A stretch of 27,102 bases of DNA. Origin: an uncultured Oscillospiraceae bacterium (GTDB lineage Bacteria; Bacillota_A; Clostridia; Oscillospirales; Oscillospiraceae). Shown here piece by piece: positions 6,523 to 13,700 of this stretch. The stretch is from contig CAJTTS010000046.1 in assembly GCA_910579155.1 (NCBI GenBank), positions 1-27,102 on the forward strand, in the 5' to 3' direction. Each line of letters starts with the position of its first letter. Position 1 is the first letter of the stretch. Position numbers and translations under genes: made by a program. Below the pieces are notes generated by a model. The model saw only the letters and a list, made by a program, of their open reading frames with translations. It made no database searches and was not told where the DNA came from.

Positions 6523-7247
6523 AGGCCAGACCCCCGTTCCCTGTAGAACAGGCGGTCGCCAAAGGCGGACCGGGCGGCGGAGCCCAGATCCCGGCTGACC
6601 GGAACGCACGTTCCGTCCTCCAGCACGAACGTGCCCCCGTCAAAGTCGGCGGCGTGGTCCAGGTTCACCAACACTCCCCGGCCGCACACGAAAAACCGGG
6701 GATCGTCCGCCAGCATCCCGGCAAACTCCCTGAAGGTGAGCCGGGCGGACACCTCCCCGCCCCCGGCGGTGTGGACGAACACCTGGTGCTGGAAATGCTC
6801 CGCCCACAGGATATCCCGCAGGCGCACCCGGACGTCCTGCCGCCCGGAACGCAGCGCCACATACCGTTCCGGCGCAGGCAGCAGACGGGCGAGCTGGTCA
6901 AACGCCCCCTCCAGCGCGGCGCTGTCGTAGGGCTTGAGCAGATACTGCACCGCCCGCACCCGGTAACCGTCCAGGGCGTGGTCGCGGGAGGAGGTGGAGA
7001 ACACCAACTGGCAGTCCGGGTCGAAGGAGCGCAGCTCCTGCGCTGTGGACAGGCCGTCCCGCCCCTCCATGTAGATGTCCAGGAAAGCCAGGTGGAAGCG
7101 CGACCCCTGGGAGGCGGCCAGGAAGCTCTCTCCATCCGGGAAGGGGAACACCGTCCCCTCCAGCCCCCGCCGGGCCAGCAGGTTTTCGATCTGCTCCGCC
7201 AGCCAGTCCCGGTCGGCGGCGTTGTCGTCTACGACCGCGACGCGCAT
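6519..7247 (-). CDS. LytTR-family response regulator
   Basis: The 242-residue protein has a receiver domain (residues about 1-125) with the acidic pair VVDDN at residues 10-11, phospho-acceptor Asp57 in FLDIYM, and a conserved Lys in the LLKPYDS segment. It is followed by a LytTR DNA-binding domain (about 140-242) with the RLRDILWAE and PRFFVCGRGVLVNLDH segments. Such regulators bind direct repeats as dimers. The ATG at 7247 has AGGGGGA upstream. It is divergent from the SLH surface gene at 7515, and two candidate binding repeats lie between them (7311-7338). It forms an operon with the downstream GHKL kinase. Confidence 0.9.
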   Translation of the reverse strand: MRVAVVDDNAADRDWLAEQIENLLARRGLEGTVFPFPDGESFLAASQGSRFHLAFLDIYMEGRDGLSTAQELRSFDPDCQLVFSTSSRDHALDGYRVRAVQYLLKPYDSAALEGAFDQLARLLPAPERYVALRSGRQDVRVRLRDILWAEHFQHQVFVHTAGGGEVSARLTFREFAGMLADDPRFFVCGRGVLVNLDHAADFDGGTFVLEDGTCVPVSRDLGSAARSAFGDRLFYRERGSGL

Positions 7248-7275
7248 GGTATTTCCCCCTTCCCAATACGGCTCT

Positions 7276-7281
7276 ATCATA
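7276..7281 (-). promoter_or_regulatory. Extended -10 of the response regulator operon
   Basis: On the minus strand TATGAT is preceded by TGG (an extended -10), about 30 bases before the regulator start. The matching -35 is weak, which would suit activation or autoregulation from the repeats at 7311-7338. Confidence 0.45.
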
Positions 7282-7310
7282 CCACACCCCGCCACCTCCC
7301 GCCATACCAT

Positions 7311-7338
7311 TCGGGACAAAAAACCGCAACTCGGGACA
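7311..7338. promoter_or_regulatory. Candidate LytTR binding sites (two direct repeats)
   Basis: TCGGGACA occurs at 7311-7318 and again at 7331-7338, exactly 20 bases apart, close to two helical turns. LytTR regulators such as AgrA and ComE bind paired direct repeats of about this spacing. The downstream copy ends six bases before the -35 box of the surface protein promoter, an ideal place for activation. Binding by the adjacent regulator is inferred. Confidence 0.6.
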
Positions 7339-7344
7339 GATTGC

Positions 7345-7373
7345 TTGAAACGGGGCTTGACAGCTGATATACT
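7345..7373 (+). promoter_or_regulatory. Promoter of the 864-residue SLH protein gene
   Basis: The boxes are -35 TTGAAA (7345-7350) and -10 TATACT (7368-7373) with a 17-base spacer. An alternative -35 TTGACA (7357-7362) has no good -10 partner. Transcription should begin near 7380, giving an untranslated leader of about 135 bases that contains several hairpins. Confidence 0.65.
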
Positions 7374-7380
7374 CCAAATC

Positions 7381-7412
7381 AATCATTGATTCGTGGGAAT
7401 CGATGATTTTTT
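7381..7412 (+). terminator. Terminator-like hairpin at the start of the SLH gene leader
   Basis: AATCATTGATTC (7381-7392) pairs with GAATCGATGATT (7397-7408), with one G-U pair and a GTGG loop, and the T-run extends to 7412. It lies directly after the predicted transcription start, so it may act as an attenuator, or stabilise the 5' end of the message. Confidence 0.5.
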
Positions 7413-7433
7413 ATGCGTACAAATGGAGCTCGA

Positions 7434-7479
7434 AAACGGGAGTACTCCCGTTTCGTCTTGCCTGCAGGCAAGACGAAAC
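7434..7479. repeat. Two overlapping perfect palindromes in the SLH gene leader
   Basis: A 20-base perfect palindrome occupies 7434-7453 (centre AGT/ACT) and a 30-base perfect palindrome occupies 7450-7479 (centre CCTG/CAGG); they share four bases. In RNA they are two alternative hairpins just ahead of the ribosome binding site at 7501-7510. Their perfection suggests selection or recent arrival as a mobile repeat. Confidence 0.7.
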
Positions 7480-7514
7480 ATATTGTGCGCGAATGTATGG
7501 GGAGGGGATTGAAC

Positions 7515-10109
7515 ATGAGAAAACGAGTGCTCAGTATTGTGACTGCCCTGGCGTTGTGCTTGGGGATGCTGCCAACTGCCGCTGCTGCAGAACCAATACC
7601 AACAGGGAGGGTGTATGTCTACAATGGAGAGCGGCAAAAGCCAGAATGGCAGTTGAGGGTGACCCATCCAGACGGCACTGACATTCTCTTGGAAGAGGGC
7701 ATCAATTTTTCGGTAACTTATGAGCATTCTAACGGAAACGGAGACGACTTGACCAATGTAGGAACCGTCATAGCGAACCTTGTCGGCATTACAGTGGGCT
7801 TCAATTATTTTTATTCCTTTGAGATTGCTCCGGCTCCGCTGGCCATAACCGGCCTGAGCGGGAACCATACCAAGGAGTACGACGGCGGCACGGACTGCGA
7901 TGGAAATGGTCTTACGATTCAGTTTGAGGGCAGGTTTCATAACGACGATGTGTCGATAAGGGCGCAGGGAGGAACCTATACATACGCCAGCCCCGACGCA
8001 GGGGCAGGCAAGGAGATCACTTTGAGTGGCGCTTCCTACGTGCTGGAGGGATTGGCTGCGGGGAACTACTATATCGCCGGCAACCCGCCCGATACGCTCA
8101 AAACATCCTCAGGGGAGATTACAAAAGGTACCTATGGCAAGACGCAAGCGAGCTCAGAGGCCCGGTTCGGCGCCAGCGGGCGGTGTGATCTCGGAAGCCT
8201 GCTCCCGCCAGGGGCGGCGCTGGGGAGTGTCTCCGTCTCGAACAGCGGTATTTTTGCGCAGGGGCCTTCGGTGAGCGATGGCGTTTTAACCTACACGCTG
8301 AACGCTCAGGCGCAGCCGGGCAGCACTTCAACCGTCACAATCCCCGTAGAATCCACCAACTACAAGCCCTTTGATTTAACCGTCACTGTCACCGTACTGG
8401 ACAAGTATGCCCCGGAGCTGACGGTGGCCCCCATCACCCACGTCTACAACGGCGAGGCCGTTCCCGATACCGTCATTAAAGGCACCGCCACGGTTGACGG
8501 GAAAACCGTCCCCGGCACATGGAGCTTTGCCGAAGGGCAAGCTCTTACCAACGTGGCGGACAGCGGCACAAAGACCGTCAAATTTGTGCCCACGGAAGGG
8601 ACTGACTACGCCGAGGCCACGGGCACCGTTGTGGTGACCATCAACAAGGCTGTCCCCACCGGCGCGCCCAAGTACACAGCCATCTCTGCCAGTGGCAAGA
8701 CCCTGGCGGACGCCGGATTGACCACCGAGGGCGGCACCTTTAGCACCGCGGGCACCGTGGCCTGGGCCCTGGCCGACACCACGGAAGTGACGGCCAACAC
8801 CGCCTATGAGTGGGTATTCACCCCCACCGATACGGCCAACTACAATATCCTGACGGGTAAGATCACACTGTGGCCCTACACCACCCCCAGCAATCCGGGC
8901 GGCGGTACTTATGTGCCCTCCGGCCCCGGCAGCTCCACCCTTCCCGTGACCACCACCGGGCAGGGCAGTTCCGCCGTGACCACCACGACCGCCACTCCCG
9001 CCGCCAGCACCCAGGGCGGAACCGCGACCACCACAATCAACACGGCCATGGGCAACGAAATCGTGAAGCAGGCCGTTGCCAACAACAGCGAAGCCGTGGT
9101 GATCGCCCCCAAAGTCACCGGGCGCGTGACGAAAACCGAGGTTTCCATCCCGGCCTCCACCGTGGGGCAGATCGGCAGCCAGACCAATGCCAGCCTCACC
9201 GTATCCACCCCCGTGGCTGATGTGACCATCCCCAACGGGGGCCTGGGCAGCCTGTCCAACGCGGGCGGCACCGTCACCGTCACCGCTGAGCAGACGGGGA
9301 ACACCGTGGAGCTGTCCGTGACGGCGGGCGGTGAGCCTGTGGAGCATGTCCCCGGCGGCATGACCCTCACTGTGCCCATGGGGAACGCCACCCCCGGCAC
9401 CGTGGCTGTGCTGGTACATGAGAACGGCACGCGGGAGGTCGTGCGTAAATCTGTGGCGGATAACGGCGCCGTGGCCATCCCCCTGGAGGGTTCCGCCAAG
9501 CTGGAGATTGTGGACAACGGCGGCTATTTTGCCGATGTGCCGACCGCTCACTGGGCAGCGGACGCCGTGGCCTTTACTAGCGCCCGCGAGCTGTTCAACG
9601 GCACCGCCCCCGGCCAGTTCAGCCCCGATGCCCCCATGAGCCGCGGAATGCTGGCGGTGGTGCTCCACAATCTGGAGAACAACCCCGCCCAGGCTTTCAC
9701 AGGCGCGTTTACGGACGTGGACAGCAGCCAGTGGTACGCCGAGGGCGTGTTCTGGGCAGCGGCCCAGGGCATCATCGGAGGGTACGGCAACGGTATATTC
9801 GGCCCCAATGATAATATTACCAGGGAGCAGCTGGCCGTCATGCTGTGGCGGTATGCCGGAAGCCCCGCCTCAACGGAGCGGGAACTGCACTTTGTAGACG
9901 CGCACAAGGCCGGCGATTGGGCAAAGGACGCCTTGCTCTGGGCCGCAGAGAAGGGAATTTTGAACGGAAAGGGCGGTGGCATTCTGGACCCGGGTGGATA
10001 CGCCACCCGGGCCGAGACAGCGCAAATGCTCAAAAACTTCATAGAAGGCCCTCTGCGTCCAGTTCAAAGCCACAGCCCAAACCGTATAGCCCTGCGCCAG
10101 CCCCTGTAA
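7515..10109 (+). CDS. SLH-anchored surface protein with YDG/MBG-like repeats
   Basis: This 864-residue secreted protein has a signal peptide (residues 1 to about 25, ending in AAAAE). The body has beta-sandwich repeats: a YDG-like segment (about 100-205, with NHTKEYDGG) and two MBG-like segments (about 296-380 with HVYNGEAVPD, and 380-455). A Thr/Pro/Gly-rich linker follows (about 456-510), then a beta-rich spacer (510-670) and three SLH motifs (about 671-720, 731-783, 792-845) that bind secondary cell wall polymer. The spacer and SLH block closely match the C-terminus of the 1,725-residue hydrolase. About 19 extra residues follow the third SLH, which is unusual. ATG 7515 has GGAGGGG upstream. 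It is probably an adhesin or wall component, controlled by the divergent LytTR pair. Confidence 0.85.
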   Translation: MRKRVLSIVTALALCLGMLPTAAAAEPIPTGRVYVYNGERQKPEWQLRVTHPDGTDILLEEGINFSVTYEHSNGNGDDLTNVGTVIANLVGITVGFNYFYSFEIAPAPLAITGLSGNHTKEYDGGTDCDGNGLTIQFEGRFHNDDVSIRAQGGTYTYASPDAGAGKEITLSGASYVLEGLAAGNYYIAGNPPDTLKTSSGEITKGTYGKTQASSEARFGASGRCDLGSLLPPGAALGSVSVSNSGIFAQGPSVSDGVLTYTLNAQAQPGSTSTVTIPVESTNYKPFDLTVTVTVLDKYAPELTVAPITHVYNGEAVPDTVIKGTATVDGKTVPGTWSFAEGQALTNVADSGTKTVKFVPTEGTDYAEATGTVVVTINKAVPTGAPKYTAISASGKTLADAGLTTEGGTFSTAGTVAWALADTTEVTANTAYEWVFTPTDTANYNILTGKITLWPYTTPSNPGGGTYVPSGPGSSTLPVTTTGQGSSAVTTTTATPAASTQGGTATTTINTAMGNEIVKQAVANNSEAVVIAPKVTGRVTKTEVSIPASTVGQIGSQTNASLTVSTPVADVTIPNGGLGSLSNAGGTVTVTAEQTGNTVELSVTAGGEPVEHVPGGMTLTVPMGNATPGTVAVLVHENGTREVVRKSVADNGAVAIPLEGSAKLEIVDNGGYFADVPTAHWAADAVAFTSARELFNGTAPGQFSPDAPMSRGMLAVVLHNLENNPAQAFTGAFTDVDSSQWYAEGVFWAAAQGIIGGYGNGIFGPNDNITREQLAVMLWRYAGSPASTERELHFVDAHKAGDWAKDALLWAAEKGILNGKGGGILDPGGYATRAETAQMLKNFIEGPLRPVQSHSPNRIALRQPL

Positions 10110-10245
10110 GGGCTTATGTGCCCCTCCGGCGGACCGGGCGGCGTACGCCTCCAGGAGGGTAAACGCGGTGTTGGGGCCTTTGTGGGCGTTTGTGCGGGGG
10201 GGCAGTTTTATCCGGAAATCTGAAGTGACGGTACAAGCGAAGAAG

Positions 10246-10291
10246 CGGGGAGGCTGGGACAGTTCACCCAGCCTCCCCGTTATACTTTTTT
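10246..10291 (+). terminator. Intrinsic terminator after the SLH protein gene
   Basis: A 13-base perfect stem pairs 10246-10258 with 10267-10279 around an eight-base loop and is followed by TTATACTTTTTTT. It lies about 140 bases past the SLH gene stop. The bases in between hold no recognisable feature. Confidence 0.8.
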
Positions 10292-10660
10292 TCCTCCTGC
10301 CGGCGGATTTTTCCAGGCGCTTGCGTTTGGCAAAATGCCCAGGGCAAGGGAAATGCAGGCGGTTCGAAAAAGAGCAGCCGGCTGCACCGGAAACAGATTT
10401 CCAGTGGACACCGGCTTCAAAATATAGTGAGTCACGTCCGGCTCGAATGGCTTCCATGCCATCTTGCCGGGGAGCTTGATGCCCACCAGCATAACATCCG
10501 GCACCTGAGGGATGGTGTGGTACAAAAACGTTGACATCTCCAGTTTTGCGGAAAAGGAGTAAAATAACAAGAGCATCCTGTTCTTTGGGAGAGGCTGTTT
10601 TTTCATGCAGATCCCGATATTCTTCCAAATATGTGTCATGATTCGGCACAACGTACCATA
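10292..10660 (-). pseudogene. Decayed response regulator receiver domain (LytTR type)
   Basis: Two minus-strand frames together spell a broken receiver domain. One frame (10651 to about 10390) reads PDVMLVGIKLPGK and, soon after, PDVTHYILKPVSTGNLF, the pattern of the phosphorylation loop and the lysine-containing end of LytTR receivers. The other frame supplies QDGMEAIRA, which belongs directly after LPG. The 40 or so residues normally between DGMEA and the LKPVS motif are missing, so the gene carries a frameshift and an internal deletion, and no LytTR DNA-binding domain is visible. It sits divergent to the large SLH hydrolase gene, mirroring the intact regulator next to the first SLH gene. 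There is no intact gene in 10110-10787. Confidence 0.5.
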
Positions 10661-10674
10661 AAACCCAAAATCTG

Positions 10675-10703
10675 TTGTGTAAATCTATGAAATTTGCTAA
10701 ACT
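10675..10703 (+). promoter_or_regulatory. Possible promoter of the large SLH hydrolase gene
   Basis: TTGTGT (10675-10680) and TAAACT (10698-10703) are separated by 17 bases and lie about 85 bases before the start codon. Both boxes are moderate matches. No copy of the TCGGGACA repeats is present here, so regulation differs from the first SLH gene. Confidence 0.4.
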
Positions 10704-10787
10704 GTTCCTACGTAGATCCTGTCAAGATGTGGAAAACCACGATTGGTAGATGGATCTAAGATCGCCGGAAAAGGAGAGAAAGGTCTT

Positions 10788-13700
10788 ATGAAAAAGTGGC
10801 TCAATAAAATGCTCTGCCTGTCACTGAGCGCAGCAATCACGCTGTCTCTGCTGACACCGGCAGCCGTGGCCGCAAGCAGCTCCGCCGCCACAGGCGCCAA
10901 GGCCCCTGTGGTGCAGACCACGCTGCCCAGCCAAGACTGGCAGGCCCGGGTCAGTTTCCCCGACTGGGCCGGCTATGTGGACGACACGCTGGCTATGAAC
11001 AGCCTGTACAGCTTCACCTGCTTCCAGGATCAGGGCAAGCTGTACGTTACTCCTGATAAGGATGTGACCGGCTTCCGCCTGTTCGTCAACAACGCGGAGG
11101 TGGACACCAGCGCCATGAAGGGCGGCTCCACCTGGCAGGTGGACATCTCCAGCCTGACCGTGGACGGCGCCAATACCGTCCAAGTTTCCCTGGTCCGGCC
11201 CTATGACGCCCACGTCCAGGTTGACATCCCCTATCCCTCCGTGATATCCGGCGACCCCAAGGAGGTGGGCATGGACGACAGCACGCTGGAGCTGATCGGC
11301 GACTTCGTGGAGGCCGAGGTCAAATACGGCTTTTCCGGTGCGCAGCTGGCTGTCATCAAGGATGGCAAGCTGGTGGTCAGCGAGGCCTGGGGCGCGGCCA
11401 GCGGCTACCGCAGCGACCTGAGCCGCATCGAGCCGGACGATGACGACTACGTCCCCGTCACCACCGGCACCCTGTACGACCTGGCCTCCAACACCAAGAT
11501 GTACTCGGTGAACTACGCCCTCCAGTACATGCTCAGCCACGAGGGCTACGACATCGCCCTGGACGACCTGATAGTCAAGTTCTTCCCCCAGTTCGATGAC
11601 GAGGGCAGGACCATCTTCAAAGAGGGGACTACCAATGAGCAGAAGGCTGACATCTACCGGTGGAAGGGCCAGCTCACCGTCCGGGACATCCTGATGCACC
11701 AGGCGGGCTTCGACCCCGACCCCCAGTATTACAACAACAACTTCGACCAGGCCACCCAGACGCACACGGAGGGCGCGGTGAACGCCCTGTACTCCCAGAA
11801 CCGGGAGACCACCCTGGACATGGTGCTGGCCTCGCCCCTGACCTATGAGCCGGGGACCAAGACCGTGTATTCCGATGTGGACTACATGCTGCTGTGCTTC
11901 GTAATCGAAAAGGTCACAGGCCAGGGGCTGGACCAGTTCCTGAAGGAGAAGTTCTGGGAGCCCATGGGGCTGACCCACATCACCTACAAGCCTCTTGACA
12001 ACGGCTTCACCAAGGAGCAGTGCGCGGCCACCGAGCCCAGCGGCAACCACTGGACCGACCTGGCCGGAAACGGCTGGGCGGTGGACTTCGACAACTGCCG
12101 GGAGGGGCTGATTCAGGGCACCGTCCACGACGCCAAGGCCTACTATTCCATGGACGGCGTCTCCGGCCACGCCGGGCTGTTTGCCAACGCGGAAGACCTG
12201 GCCAGGCTGTGCTCCCTCATGCTCACCGGGGGCTATGAAGGCGTGAAGTACTTCGATAACAACGTCATCGATGAGTTTACCAAACCCAAGAGCACCGACT
12301 ATCCCACCTGGGGCCTGGGCTGGTGGCGGCAGGGGGCCGTGGGCCGGCGGAACTACTTCTCCACCCACGCCTCCAGCGGCACCGTGGGCCATCAGGGCTG
12401 GACCGGCACCCTTACCGTCATCGACCCCGAGCAGGATCTGGTGGTGGTGCTGCTGACCAACAAGAAGAACTCCCCCGTGCTGGACAACACCGAGAGCATG
12501 ACCGACTACTTTGGCGACAACATGGCTTTGGGCAGCCTGGGCGCCGTGGTGGGGTACGTGTACGACTCCTTCACCTCATCTCCCGACGCCATGGACGACA
12601 GCGTCCGGCAGTACGCCTATGACCGGATCTGCCTGTCCGCCACCCACCACGACGCCTATGACGAGGCGCCCCACATGAACGATGCCTTTGCCATGCTGGA
12701 GTGGGCGGTCGTCCGGGCCGAGAAGCGCCCCTGCGCGGAGACGAAGGCCAACGCGGAGTTCCTCTATGGCCTGCTGAGCGGCTATGTCAGCGGGAAGGAC
12801 GGCGAGGTCTTTGCCAAACCGGAGGACAAGGCTAACGCAGCCAAGTGGTTGGCGGAGCTGAAGACCCGGGTAGACGCACTGGACGCCAGTAAGCCCATCC
12901 ACGCCGCCCCCAAGGCCGCCGCTGTCAAGGTCAGCTCCTCCCCCGGCATTGACTCCAAGACCGGCGCGTTCACGGGCGGCGGCCAGAACGCGGTGTATTT
13001 CCCCCGGGCCTACGGCGTGGGCACTGCGGCCTGCTATGACAACGCCGTCACCTGGTTTGAAGGCTATGAGGGCCAGGGCAAGCTCTACTTCTCTCGGATT
13101 GGCGGCGGGGACCGGGACGTCAGCGACCTGGCTATCTACGTCAACGGCGTGGCGGTGGATGTGTCCGCCATGATCGAGGACAGCAGGCAGGGCAGCATCT
13201 TCGAGATCGACGTGTCCGGCTGCGCCGTCAACGGGCGCAACACCGTCCAGGTGGGCGGCATCAAGGACGTCAGCCGCGGCACCGACGGCGTCTTCTTGAT
13301 GGTGGCCCCCGATCCGGAAATCATCGACGGCTCCGGCCAGGGCGGTGTGGACCCCAAGGTGCTGGCCATGATCGGGGACATTGTGGCCGCTGACGTGGAA
13401 TACGGCTTCCCTTCCGCCCAGTTGGCCATCGTCAAGGACGGCAGGATGGTGTATTCCAACGCCTGGGGCGCGGTGAACTCCTACCGCTCCGACCTGTCCC
13501 CCATCCTGGAGGGCAGCCCGGACTATAAGGAGGCCACCACCGGCACCCTGTATGACCTGGCCTCCAACACCAAGATGTACGCGGTGAACTATGCCCTTCA
13601 GTATATGCTGGCCCACAGCGGGGATTATGATGACATCAGCCTGAGCGACCCCATCACCAAGTTCTTCCCACAGTTCGACGACGAGGGCAAGACCGTCTTC

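Noticed and set aside
5218..7247. A complete agr quorum-sensing locus
   Set aside because: Only the kinase and regulator are present; no AgrB-like protease or AgrD-like peptide gene is visible on either side.
7383..7940. Minus-strand open frame of 185 codons overlapping the SLH gene leader
   Set aside because: It runs through the promoter, palindromes and signal peptide region of the plus-strand gene, has no ribosome site and no domain.
10168..10479. Plus-strand open frame of 103 codons after the SLH gene
   Set aside because: It spans a clear terminator at 10246-10291 and lies antisense to the response regulator remnant; no ribosome site or domain.
11478..11500. Reading the SxxK beta-lactamase motifs as antibiotic resistance
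   Set aside because: The surrounding segments (VHDAKAYYSM, GVSGHAGL, HQGWTG) fit PBP4B/AmiE-type hydrolases, not true class A or C beta-lactamases, and the protein is wall anchored and next to murQ.
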